From the NCBI GenBank assembly GCA_035582835.1, contig JAYKAV010002788.1, positions 2,388,033-2,452,032 of the forward strand: a stretch of 64,000 bases of DNA, given 5' to 3'. Made by a program: the position numbers and the translations under genes. This DNA is from Phoebastria nigripes. Lineage: Eukaryota > Chordata > Aves > Procellariiformes > Diomedeidae. This document shows, piece by piece, positions 1 through 12,591 of this stretch (positions are counted from its first letter, which is position 1; every line of letters begins with the position of its first letter). The notes under the pieces are model-generated. The model saw nothing but the letters and a program-made list of their open reading frames with translations, was not told where the DNA came from and did no database searches.

Positions 1-2940
1 TCAGCAGAACAGCTGAAATGTGCTAAAAAGACACCTTTAACTCTTAGTGTCTGGTCTTGTAGATGTATTCGTGTTTTTCATTTTCAGTAAAACTTAACTT
101 TTTAATAATCAGCTGGCATGCTTAATCAAGACTAAGTTTGTACCCAGGAGATACAGTTAAGAACGTTCAAGTATTTTCACAATTCTTAAGATATCTGCTT
201 TTCAGTCAAAGTATCATTTAATTCATAATTCCTTGACTATCCATGAAGGTTTGAAAAACGTCAAATTTTCTTTCAAATTTTTTCTTCAGATTTTAGATAA
301 AGTCCACCTCTTAACCCTTAATTTTAGATTATCTCCTTAAACTATAAAGTATATCTAAGAACATAAGAACTGCTTATGAGGAAGATATTCTCAAAATATC
401 CCATGTTCTTTTTCAGAGAAACTTCTCACCATGTCACCTGCACAAGGTTTTACAAAGCACCCACAATTTGCAAATCAGCATTAGAGGCCATGGTTACTAT
501 ATTTCATTTTATCACACATATCTAAAGCTAAAAGTGTTCTTTAAACCTTTGTTTTGTCTACTTCTGAATAACCTTTAAATATCAAGTTTATTTTACATGG
601 ACTCCAGAATTGAAGAAACGGCTACCAACAAAACTCGAGAGTTACCCCTTACTTCCTTTTTCGGTCCTCACAACCAAGTTTGTTAGTTTTTCTTGCCAAT
701 ACAGAAAACATTTGCATATCTATTTATTTTGCTCTTCTTGCTTTGGCAGAAACAAAAACCTTTTCCCACTTCCCAAAAGGAGCCCAAGGAAACTTGTGCA
801 TACAAACCTAGATGGTCAGTGCTGTTAATAAAACCCTGCTGCTCTCATGGCTCTTCCCTTTGTGGCACCTTCTCTCCAGTCATGTCAATTTAGCATCAGC
901 GAAACCGCACTAGATATGCTGTCCTATAGATCCCAACTCCAAAAAATTGCTTGAAGGAAAAATAACACACTTGCCTTTGAGATGCTTGCTTTGCCTATCG
1001 CCTGCCAACCACAAGCCCAGACATATACCCTTTCTTGATCGCATATACTGGTGGAAGGGGCTCCCTTCCCCTGGCTGGAAAAATTAGTTCCTGCCTATTT
1101 GCTAGGGAAATAGTTTGGGGAGCATTCCTTACCATGCCATGTTAAGGGCTGTCATTTTTCCAATTTGTTGTCCAAGGAAGAAAAATTCCTTCTTAACGAA
1201 AATAACTAAGCTAGCATAAAACTGATGCATTGGTATACTACCTAGAGTTGCTTAATGGAGAGCACTGAACCAGCACCGCTAGTAGTCCATGGAAAGCAGC
1301 GATGAGCAGTTGAGGAATGGGTGCTGCCAGATCCCTGTCTGCAGCTATAGCCGCTGCTGAACTGTTACTATTGATCAGTCAACCCTGGCAGCTTTCCACT
1401 CCCACTGTGTAAGACTGGAAAAGACTATAGTAAAAGAATGTAAGTGAAATCTTCAATGAACAGACGAGTTAAAAGAGCAGGGGATACTGTCATGATTTGC
1501 AGTCATTTTAAATTCATGTTTCTGAACTTAATTACTATAGCATATTGTACACCACTAGTGCACCATTGTCTTCCAACGTTATCATAAATGATAACATTGG
1601 ATGATCAAGAGACATAATTCTATTTAGCGTATTCAATACTGTCTTCCAGCTTCACTAAGATTAAGAAATATGGGTGAGAAAACTAAGTAGCTAAAGTTAA
1701 GTGCATGTGCAACAGGAGTTAGTAATGAAAGCAGTGAATAGGCACATATGCTGAGGTTATAATCAAAAGCATATTTTTAAAATGCTCTGCCATTACCCAC
1801 ATACACAGAGATGATAATGGTAATCAGTTCACAGCGGTCACCAACTCAGCTCTAGGTGCTACGCTAAACCACAGGGTTATGAATTCATTTCAGATAGGGA
1901 CATTGCCATTGTCACCTTAGAAGGCTAGCACGCAGCAACCCACTTTGTCTAAGGAAAGCCACTAAATACTCAAGGTACAGCAGCTCACTCTGAACAGAGC
2001 AGCAAACTAGGAGGGCACAAGCTGCGTACAGACAACTTGCTAGAAATTAAAGTGTTGGCCATGACCCTAAAGGTACATTCCACGAGTTCATCATCTTGTG
2101 CTACAAACAGAACCACAAAGGTAGCTGAGCTAGGTCCTTTCTTTATCAAACAAATAGTGAAAGTATTCTCAGGAACAGTCCCATGACTGAGCCTTGTCTT
2201 AACAACCCATGCATGATGACCTTCAAGACACGTTGCAAAGGCCTTTTAAACACAGTGCTTCAAACTTGAATGAAGCTTTTTTATTTCTACTGGACTACTT
2301 AGGGACTCCTAACTGGAAAAGAAGAGTAACATATTGCTGCACATTTGGCCGATTCAGAACAAAAAGGGAAAGAAAGTAGAGATGACATTTATGGAAGCTC
2401 ATAGATTTCCACTTTCAGGTCACCAATTCAAAACACAACTATAACGGCAAGTCATAAACACCTCTATTCTAGTAAGCCAGCCTTCCAACACCACAACTGC
2501 CAAAATCTTAGATGCTGCTGTAACGACAGATGGACCAAGGATCCATTAAGCACGAATTGAGCAACTCCCTCACTCTTTCAGGTGCTTTTGTCCATGCCAA
2601 CGGCTGAAAGCAAATCTGGCAACTGCACAGGAGTTTCTACTGTTTTTTCTGTCTCAATGTTCGCTAAGTGGGTGAATTTTAGCAATGCTAAATGCATGCA
2701 ATGAAAACCAGAAACACATATGACTGTTCGGCAGTGAAACAGAAGCGATACCCTTATTAAACCTTTCCTTTACAAGGCGCTTGGTTTACTGTAACTTTTA
2801 AAAGCCAGGACTATGCAACGCATTAGAGTAAAAGAAGTCTTGTGGATTTGCAGTTGCGGTCGTGCACAGGATTTTATTCCGCTTCGCTTTTAAGTGAGCT
2901 CCCGTCCGAGAGGACAGGACCTTGCGTGCGTTGCAGGTAA
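1..2940. other. MAP3K21 intron 1 (no gene seen)
   Basis: AT-rich sequence downstream (in minus-strand terms) of MAP3K21 exon 1. I looked on the minus strand for the next kinase exon, which should start by completing an Ile codon and go on to the activation-loop part of the kinase, and did not find it. No repeat family or RNA gene was recognised. Short open frames here have no domain or codon signature. Confidence 0.6.
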
Positions 2941-3000
2941 ACCCTCTTCTCCCTACCTTTTCACAACGAGTCCGTAACCAGCTCACAGCCACGGCAACTA

Positions 3001-4107
<1,107 letters not shown>

Positions 4108-4172
4108 TCACCTGCCGCCGCCGCCGCCGCCGAGCGGGAGCCGCGGGAGGGGGAGGGGCGGGGGCGCCAGGC

Positions 4173-4208
4173 AGGGGAAGGGGCGGGGCCAGGGGAAGGG
4201 GCGGGGCC
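4173..4208. repeat. 18-bp tandem duplication carrying GC boxes
   Basis: Two exact head-to-tail copies of an 18-bp G-rich unit (4173-4190 and 4191-4208), each containing GGGCGGGGCC, a canonical Sp1/KLF-type site. It lies about 130-170 bp upstream of the MAP3K21 ATG. Confidence 0.85.
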
Positions 4209-4349
4209 CGCCCGGCCCGGTCGCTGCCGCCGCCACCGCCGCCGTCGGCAGTCTCCGGCAGGTAGGGCGCAAGCGCGCGCGACGAAGGCGGGGAGGGGCG
4301 TGGCGGTGCCCCGCGACCTCCCTCCCGCCTCCGCGCCCTGCCCCCGGGG

Positions 4350-4371
4350 ATTGGCCGCCGGCCGTCACGTG
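4350..4371 (-). promoter_or_regulatory. CCAAT box and E-box upstream of MAP3K21
   Basis: ATTGG at 4350-4354 reads CCAAT in the MAP3K21 direction, about 310 bp before the ATG. CACGTG follows at 4366-4371. Both are standard motifs (NF-Y and bHLH-ZIP type); use in vivo is inferred. Confidence 0.45.
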
Positions 4372-4799
4372 GGGCCGAGAGCTGGAGGCGAGGGAGAGGG
4401 GGGCGGTGGTGGGAGCGGGCCGGCGGGCGGGCGTGTAGGCAGGTAGGTGCCCGCGCCTGCCCTCCCACGCGCGCAGACTGGCAGGCTCCGGCCGCCGCGG
4501 GGGGCGGGGCGCCGGCGGGCGCGCGGCTGAAGAGCTCGCAACGGTCTCGCCTGGTCAGGGGAGGGGGCGGTGTAACGGCGCCGCTGGGCCCGCCTCGCCG
4601 CGGGGGGGTTGGGGCGGAAGTGGCCCGGTCTGGCCCCGCACAGAGCCTGTGGCCCCCGGGCGGGCAGCGGCGTCTCGGTGCAGGCCGCTCTCAGGCGCCC
4701 GCCCCGGCCTGCTTTGTCCCTCGGGGGCGGCAGAGCAGGTCGAGGGGTTCGTGCCGCCGCCGCCGGCAGCTTCCCCTATCCTTCGTCGTGCGGTGTTGG

Positions 4800-7700
4800 G
4801 ACTTTACCAGAATAAAACCCAAGCAGTTTCTGAAGAAACCATGCTGCTTCAGTTCGTGTTTCCTCTTCCACCTGCCTTCACTGCTCATCGTCTCTCTCCC
4901 GTGCTCGCTGCCCTGCCCGCGCACGGACTGGAGAGGGCCCTGACTCTGCGCGGTCACACAATCCTTTCGTTAGGTTGCCTGGAAATAGCAAATGCTGTGT
5001 ATGTACTATTTCTGGATAAAGATTTTCCACCTGGTTTTAGGTGGAAAAATCGTATCACTTCTGAATTACAGTAGTCGTTTCGTTGGAAGTTAGAGGGAAG
5101 TGTGTGGGCTGGGGATGTACTCTCTTCTCGTCAATGCTGTGGGAAGCGTGGTTCAACGTGGAAGGAGATGTGTTTTCATCCTCGGAGTTGATCACTTCGT
5201 GCTGTGGCACCTGTGGTTCTGGACACGGCTGCTGCCAGCAGAAGCCCTGAGGTGGATAGAAAAGGCTNGGGGAAGGCGTCAAACCTCACTGCCAGGTAGA
5301 ATAACCTGGCGTGATGAATGCCTCTCAACTTCTCGCACAAAAACCCACATCCAGAGCACTGTACATCCCTACATAAACACAAAATTTGCAACTGGATATC
5401 ACAGGACTAAGGTTCCAACATAAAGACAGTAATTCAAAAAAATTAAAATTACAGTATCCAAAAGTCATGAATTCTTGTTTATCACACAGTCTAAACTGTG
5501 TCTATAGTTGTACACACAAGGCAAAAATAAAATTACGCAGAAAGTGACTTACTGAACCCTTTCAGTAAGAAAGAATGCAGAACCAGCATGTCTATTGAGT
5601 CTTTTCCCATTTCCTTTAATATAAGAGAATGCCTTGCAGCTATTCAGAGAGATAATTACAAGCCTTTTCCTTATCTGCATATTTGCTTTACTATAAAAGC
5701 CATAAAGTATGTTGTAATACAAGCATTCTGCCACACAAATTCCACCTTGAACTTTATCTGTTATCTAAAGGAATCTGCAGGAACTAATTAAGTGTGGAAT
5801 GTTTTGGGTCAGGCAAGGTATTGGTTGCAGTACAGTGAAAAGTTTAAATATTTATTTAAAGCTATTATTCCAAAATTTGCTCTCTGAAGTACCATTATCC
5901 ACTAGCAATTGCTACACTCAGGTTATTTTTTGTTCAGTGTTTTTGCAGCACCCAGCGCTCTAGGATCCTGGTATGTAATTGCTGTTCCTAGGAGTTCTAA
6001 TAATGGAAATAACATTGCAGAGAACGCTGCAAAGCGCCTGTAACTTTTCTGGTGGCACCACCTAGTGGAGTTCCCTCTGGGAAGAACAGCCTACAGCAGG
6101 CAAAGCTTTTGCCTCAGTCTGTCATGGCTTCTCTCGAGAGAAAAACGGTCGCATTTTTCATCTTTGGCACTCCTGCAACTGTAGATACGGTACTGTGCAT
6201 CTATGTTGTGTCCAGAACACATATCCTGAGCTGGAAATTACAGGAACCCTTCATTCCTGCAAGTACCATGATACCAAAAAATGTTTAGTGTCAATATTAT
6301 CCAAAGATGAGGAAGAGTTAAAAGATCCAAGATCCAAAGATGAGGATGAGTCAAAGATTTGAGTGATGGGCAGACAAGTCACCCTAGTGAGACCCAATGT
6401 TATATCAACTCCAATGAAGCCTTCACCACCTGGGGCCTCCAAGTAATAACCTACGTGAGTCAGAGGTCTCAAAAAACAGGAGAGAGGAGGTTTTGAAGAA
6501 GCTTTCCGTTTCCACCTTTGCTTATCCACCTCTCTTTTTTTGGAGCTGTGCATGTCAATGTTCTTATTTGCCAGTATGCATGTGGAAAACAACTTCAGTA
6601 GTTTCTGAAAAATTAACATTTTTAATTATCACACATCAGAAGTATTATTCATAGCCAGCTATTGCACTTGGTTCAATCATTAAATTTGTGTTAACAAACT
6701 TTGTCATCTTTGAAAAGAATCTGCAGAGGGTAAAAAAAAAAAATTTCCACTCAACAAGGGAGAGGTTTAGGTAAGATGCGTACACAGGAGTAGCACACAG
6801 GGCACTGCTGGGACTGCGCCTCCTGCATACAGATCAAGAGCCTTCGCTGCTTACCAAGGACACACCAAGCAAGTACCCAAGCCCCGTGGCTACAGATCCA
6901 CAGACATCTGAGGGTGCCAGCGCCGCTGAAGGAAACGGTGCCATTCCTCCCCTGCTCCCAGCCTCTTGTTCATACTGCTGTGTCATCCCTCCCATCGAGC
7001 CAACACAAGCATCCAGCGTGGCCACATTGCCTGCAACATCAGGAAGTGAGCTGAGATGTGGTGCATTAGCTCACAAATACGGTTGTTTAATAGCATCTTT
7101 GGTCTCTTACGTTTGTCTAAAAAATCCATACAAGGCACACCGAAACAGCGTGTTTAGTCCATGAAACTGTAGCCACGGTCAGGAACAATTAAAGTAGGGT
7201 AAATTTGGTCAAGAAATGTGTAAGCTGCTTGGCTGCCTCCATTTCATACACGCATCCTTCACAAAACTGACCGCAATAAAAGTCTATACATGTGGAAAAG
7301 TCCCTGGAAGGGCTTGATGGGAGACATGCAATTGAAGTTCACAGCTATTTTCTGATGGCAGAGGGCGAGATGGAGGGAGTGCTGTGTGCGATCCGCTCTG
7401 GTGTTCACGGCCCAGCCTTACGCCCCTTCCTTCAGGGGTATCCCATAGGGATATGCCCCGTATCCTTATGCCCCCACCCTTTGCTGCCTTTGGCCTCCCC
7501 TGCTCAAGCTTCCACTTGGCTCCATCCTCCATTTCAGCTCCACTCCCCCCTGCTTCGCACACTCATGCTTCCCCCACCGCTCACATACCTCTTGACTCTG
7601 CTAATTTGAGGTCAGCTGCCATGAAATTCTTTAACGCAAGGCAGACTCTGTTTTACCCTAAACTCATTCTTGAAAGAAACCAAATGTTTTTTAAAGAATT

Positions 7701-7840
7701 TTCTCACCTGCCTGCCCAAAATACAGCTCAAAACAACACAGAAAGGTCAACACTGAAGTTGGGCAGAGCTCAAAGCTCAGAAACTCGTGATGTATCAGGC
7801 AGAATTAACAACTGGCAATGAAAACAAGGCGGTGGGGGAT
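4800..7840. other. Spacer between the divergent MAP3K21 and PCNX2 promoters
   Basis: About 3 kb of mostly AT-rich sequence between two CpG-rich blocks. No coding exon, RNA gene or recognisable transposon. All open frames are short and without domain signature. Because the flanking genes diverge, shared regulatory elements would be expected here, but none can be named. Confidence 0.55.
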
Positions 7841-7986
7841 GCGACCGATGCGGAGGGCTGGCTGACGCCGGAGCTGCCCCTTTGCCGCGCATTTTTTGCA
7901 CCTGTGAGCCAACCTCGCGGCCGCCCAGGGCGGGACGCCGCGGTGACGGACGCCTCCGCGCCAGAACTGCGCCCCCCACCCCCGCC
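7841..7986 (+). promoter_or_regulatory. CpG-rich flank leading into the gap (probable PCNX2 promoter edge)
   Basis: Base composition shifts sharply to G+C and CpG rich (CGCGGCCGCCC, GGGACGCCGCGG) and ends in a C-run that abuts the run of Ns. The right side of the gap is AT-rich. The position fits the 5' end of PCNX2, whose second coding exon lies at 22255. This is inference from composition and gene order; no initiator ATG of PCNX2 is visible. Confidence 0.5.
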
Positions 7987-8591
7987 NNNNNNNNNNNNNN
8001 NNNNNNNNNNNNNNNNNNNNNNNNNNNNNNNNNNNNNNNNNNNNNNNNNNNNNNNNNNNNNNNNNNNNNNNNNNNNNNNNNNNNNNNNNNNNNNNNNNNN
8101 NNNNNNNNNNNNNNNNNNNNNNNNNNNNNNNNNNNNNNNNNNNNNNNNNNNNNNNNNNNNNNNNNNNNNNNNNNNNNNNNNNNNNNNNNNNNNNNNNNNN
8201 NNNNNNNNNNNNNNNNNNNNNNNNNNNNNNNNNNNNNNNNNNNNNNNNNNNNNNNNNNNNNNNNNNNNNNNNNNNNNNNNNNNNNNNNNNNNNNNNNNNN
8301 NNNNNNNNNNNNNNNNNNNNNNNNNNNNNNNNNNNNNNNNNNNNNNNNNNNNNNNNNNNNNNNNNNNNNNNNNNNNNNNNNNNNNNNNNNNNNNNNNNNN
8401 NNNNNNNNNNNNNNNNNNNNNNNNNNNNNNNNNNNNNNNNNNNNNNNNNNNNNNNNNNNNNNNNNNNNNNNNNNNNNNNNNNNNNNNNNNNNNNNNNNNN
8501 NNNNNNNNNNNNNNNNNNNNNNNNNNNNNNNNNNNNNNNNNNNNNNNNNNNNNNNNNNNNNNNNNNNNNNNNNNNNNNNNNNNNNNNNNNN
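7987..8591. other. Assembly gap (605 N)
   Basis: Uninterrupted Ns. The left edge is GC- and C-rich, the usual setting for avian sequencing drop-out. PCNX2 exon 1 (start codon and roughly the first 50 residues, including the first membrane segment) is not found anywhere else in the window upstream of exon 2 and is probably here. The true gap length is unknown. Confidence 0.9.
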
Positions 8592-10244
8592 CCAAAAAAA
8601 AAGGCATATTGAGTTTTGCATGAGGCTTTTGTGTCTAAAGGTTAACGGGGTAAGTACGCTGGGCGTGTTAGTCTGGGGCCTCGCCTCTTAGCCCTGCTGA
8701 AGCTGTCGGGTCGGGTTGCTTAGGAAGGGGTGCGATGCTGGCCTCTGCAAATGCTGAATGACCGTGGGGGCGTTTGTTCAAAAAATCTCTTTTAGAGGCA
8801 TTTTTTTTTTTCCAAGTCTGATGAGAAGGGTAAATAAATGGAAAAATCCAAATATCACGTAATTAATATGCCTTGCTGAATGTCACTGGTGAGTCACACG
8901 GCTTTTTGTGACATGCAGCTCCCTTTGTGCTGAAATTTAAACATTGCAAATAAATAATTTTAATAACTAGAATTTGTTTGCCAGACTTTAAAATTATTTT
9001 CCTTGAAAACTTGAACCTTTTGCTCTATTTTTGTGTGTTTTCCTACTGTGTGAGAAAAGCTTGAGAGTATAGTTTGCTGGATCATTGCATCTATTCATTG
9101 GTGTGTTCTTCAGTGATTGTAGCTTAATATTGCTTCCATTGGAAACAATTTCCATGCCTTTGGTTCTCACAGTGACTCAACTAAATTCTTAACTAAGTTC
9201 TGTAGAATTTTTTTGTTGTTGTTGTTGGATAAAATTTCTAAATAGGTCTCTTCACCCTACATGGTCAGATATTGGCCTGATTTTCAAAAGCAAAGAGCAT
9301 TCACGAATCCCTCTGCAATCCCAGTGAAAAGCAAACCTTGTATTTTTAAAAATCAATTGGTATTCTGTATTTNGTGGCATGGATTGCAGTAAATTCCTGT
9401 AAGCATGGCTCATGCAGTTAATGAACCAAGATAACAATATGCTTTCTTCTGATTGATAGGGTCTGTTTCCTATGCAAACCAGCAAGAGTCTTACATTGTA
9501 GGATTGACTGTCAAAGTGGTATGTGTGATTAAAAAGAAAAAAAAAGTAAAGGTTAACTTTTTTCCAGTTGATGTAAGTATGTATCTGAAAGAATACGTAT
9601 TTCCTTGTGGGAAACTTCTGAACTAATAGCATGGAAGAAGACATGCAGAGTTGTGCAAAAGAACACTGGATACAAAGATTGTAGGTCAGAGCTAAGGTAA
9701 AAAAGGATGTTATTTAATCTGGTTAAATGCAGGACTTGTGTTCTTGAGCTAATATATTGCAATGGGAATTCTTTATCCTTGATAAGAATAATGCGTTTAT
9801 TGTTCTGGCTGCTTGAGAGTAATGATGTTCTTAAGTATCTGGTTTTTTGCTTTTAAGTGGTTGGGCTTTGTAAACTTTGTGCGAGACATATATTCTTGCC
9901 ACTTAGAAACTTGAACGTGCTTTCTAACTAAAGGTTTTCTTTGGGGAATTTTATTTATAATATTATATTCAGTAATGTTTGGGGTGATATTTATGTTACA
10001 CACTTGACACCAATAGTTTTGGATTCAGCTAAAGCAGTCACTGACACTTCTTGAAATGGCAAAGTCAAAACAAATCAGAGTACTACTTTTTAAAATTTTC
10101 CTTTGCTTGGGATAATCTTAATCACACTTTTGTCAAAGTCAGAAAGTCTCTGAAACAGTTTGATTTGAATGAAATGGCAAAACTCACCCAGCTGTTTTTA
10201 GATTTTTCACACTGGCTCAGCAGAGACGTGCCGACAGTAGCATC
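8592..10244. other. PCNX2 intron 1, left part
   Basis: AT-rich intronic sequence. No coding exon or transposon recognised. The open frames here are low-complexity AT artefacts. Confidence 0.55.
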
Positions 10245-10284
10245 GGGAAGCTTATAGTATCAAGGGGAAGCTTATAGTATCAAG
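10245..10284. repeat. Exact 20-bp tandem duplication
   Basis: Two adjacent identical 20-bp units (10245-10264 and 10265-10284), each containing the core GAAGCTTATAGTATC. The pair lies 117 bp left of the provirus and is not part of its target-site duplication. Confidence 0.85.
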
Positions 10285-10396
10285 TTGTTTCGTGTGGATC
10301 GAGGATTTCATTCTCTAGCTTTGTCAGCATAGCTTACTTTGGTACTAATGGTTCCGTTATTAGCTTCCCCACCCCTGAAAATGCAGATCTGTGTTT

Positions 10397-10401
10397 CCAT
10401 C
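10397..10401. repeat. Target-site duplication, left copy
   Basis: CCATC immediately before the TG of the 5' LTR. The same five bases follow the CA of the 3' LTR at 18064-18068, marking a single integrase-mediated insertion. Confidence 0.9.
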
Positions 10402-10949
10402 TGTGAGAGACTGAACTGTAGAACATTTGTCTCAAGGATTGCTTGTCTAAGCGAGAAATCCTCTGGCTGCTGAATAACGGCTACAAGGCCACAGAGACCT
10501 CTGGTTTGTGAGAAACATCCTGCCGAGTCGTGCGCCTTGGAGTCACGCGACAGTCGCGTGGAGAGTGGGGCTGGGGTCGCGTGAAGCGCGTGCGCATGTG
10601 CAGGAATGCGGAGACGTGCAAGTACGTGTCGTCGGCATGGAAACTGCAGCCCTTCAATGAGAATAAAAAGGACTGCCAAGACAAGCCCTGGCGCGATCGC
10701 CCACCGCCGAAGCACTGAGAGGCTTGGACCCCCGGGATGCCGCGGATCCATGGTGGTGACTATTCTTGCAACTCTATCCCGAATGCTTGCTTNACTTCTG
10801 TCTTTTTATTCTATTCTATCCTATCGCTNCTAATTTTNTACTTTTTGATAATAAAAGCTGTNTTGGGTATACGGCATTTGACCTCGTTTGTGTCTTAATC
10901 TCACTCTTGGGATCATATCGAAACCTCGCCCCGACATTGGATCGGGACA
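10402..10949 (+). repeat. 5' LTR
   Basis: Starts TGTGAGAG and ends ATCGGGACA; matches the 3' LTR base for base in length (548 bp). A TATA-like AATAAAAAGG starts at 10662 and the polyadenylation signal AATAAA is at 10850-10855, which puts U3/R near 10690 and R/U5 near 10875. Four Ns fall inside it. It could act as a sense promoter or premature polyadenylation site within PCNX2 intron 1. Confidence 0.92.
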
Positions 10950-10956
10950 TTAAAAT

Positions 10957-10974
10957 TGGCATCACGGACAGGAT
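10957..10974 (+). other. Candidate primer binding site
   Basis: TGGCATCACGGACAGGAT begins with the required TGG and lies 7 bases inside the 5' LTR, a longer spacer than usual. I could not match it to the 3' end of a particular vertebrate tRNA. Confidence 0.4.
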
Positions 10975-11103
10975 CCCTGGAGACAAGAGTGCTGTATGAT
11001 TTCCCAAATACGTGAGACCTCTCAGGAAAGTAAGGGGTGCAGGTCTGTGTTTGAAACTTACGTGCTGCCTTCCTGAGACGACCGCTTCCCCGTTTTATAT
11101 AAG

Positions 11104-12591
11104 ATGAGTGATACTAAAACTGCCCCTTTGGGGAGAGGAGGTTTGTTTGAATCCTTAGAAAAACATAATGCACGACCCTCTGTGCCTGGGGTAGGCTGGG
11201 CTCAGGGGAATTGGTACAATTTGCAGTGTGTGGTTGATCGAATGAGTGCTTTGCAAAAGGATGCGAGAGTAAGATCAGGAAGGGGAAAATCAATTGTTTG
11301 TGCTGTTCTCGGTGCCAGTTTGGCCGCTGCTGTAGAGGCTAGGGAACGTTGTTGCATTGCGGAATCCCAAATTGTTGAATCTCTACAAAACCTCGTTCGG
11401 TCNCTTCAGGGACAAGTGGCGGAATTAAAAGAACAGCTTGAAGAAGAGAGAGACCAGGTGAAACATCTGCAGACTGCTTTTAAGGAGCAACTCCTTGTGG
11501 GCAATGCCCACGAGGAAATATCCCCAAAATCAGAAACTGGTTACCCTTTTGACGACTTGCAGGCAGCGAGAGAAAGAGTAGAGAAATTAGATCTGCCCTT
11601 GGTTAAGACCGAGTATATTTACGATGATGATCAGGATCAGTCCCCCTAGGTCACAACCAAGGAAGTCCCCTATACCGCCACTGAGTTGGCGAAGTTAAAA
11701 AAGAATTTTGGCTGAACCCCTAGGGAGTCGGAGACGGAGTATGTGTGGAGAACATTGTTATCGGGAGGGGATCAGATTTTGTTGAGTGAAAAGGAGGNGG
11801 ACGGGTATTGGGGACCGGGAGTATTTTTAACTACTGGGAATCATCGCGCCCCTTGGTCTTTAACCCAGTGCGCAGCCTATTGGGCAGGGGGTTTGAACCC
11901 CTTGGAGAGGGGGGATCCCCTCGCAGTTACGGGGACTGTTGATCAATTGGTGGAAAGTGTGCAGAAGGCAGTTTGTTTGCAGATGATGTATGATTGAAAG
12001 TTGGAGCCTAGGCAGGAGTCCCTGATGATGATGCTGGTAGACCCCGAACAAATGACTCCCCTTATAAGGGGACTCCCCGATTCCTTAAAGCTGATTGCTA
12101 TACAATTACAGGGGAAAATACAGGCAATACCTCAAGGCGAAAGAGTTGCAGCTGCTTTAGAAGGACTTACGCCCGATCGGTACCGCTGGCCCCCGGATAG
12201 GAAAATGTGGACTTGGGGGGAGGTAGCCCAAGAATTGGTCAATTACGGGTGCAAGCATGGCCCCGTTAACCTTCCAGCCACTAAAACAAACTCTAGGGGC
12301 CNGAGGCGAGCTGAAGTAAAAATGGTTCCGTGCCCTGGGGGTGATAGAAGAACACCCCTTGCTAAACCACCCGGAAGGAGGGAGATCCCAAATAAGCGCA
12401 ATAGCCTGTGGACAAAGGGATGGCAAAAGGGCATCCCGCATGACTTAATGGACGGATTGCCAACAGACAAGTTAGAAAAACTGGTGTCAGGATGGCCCGA
12501 CAAACCGACAGATAAGGAGACGGGTTCCAAAAAAACCACCACCCCTTGTGTGCCCTCTTTAATTGACTTATCAGAGACAAATGTTCCCTGA
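11104..12591 (+). pseudogene. ERV gag remnant (coiled-coil N-terminus plus capsid-like region)
   Basis: One reading frame from the ATG at 11104 to a TGA at 12589-12591, interrupted by in-frame stops TAG 11647-11649, TGA 11713-11715 and TGA 11995-11997. Residues 1-181 end at the first stop. They include a heptad-patterned, Glu/Lys-rich coiled coil (about residues 95-130, with QVAELKEQLEEE) and an acidic tail. The later part is Trp- and Pro-rich with a conserved-looking helical block (MTPLIRGLPDSLK) that fits a capsid C-terminal region. No CCHC zinc knuckle is visible. The layout recalls the ENS-1/ERNI proteins of chicken; this needs an alignment. Position directly after the 5' LTR leader supports gag. 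Confidence 0.8.

Noticed and set aside
7770..8691. Four open frames spanning the run of Ns
   Set aside because: They exist only because Ns cannot encode stops.
10308..10751. 147-codon minus-strand frame in the 5' LTR, repeated in the 3' LTR (17470-17865)
   Set aside because: It is antisense to the LTR and appears twice only because the LTRs are near-identical; no domain recognised.
12529..12536. A7 run as the gag-pol slippery site
   Set aside because: The -1 frame meets TGA at 12564-12566 before pol opens, and the codon phase does not give the X-XXY-YYZ pattern.
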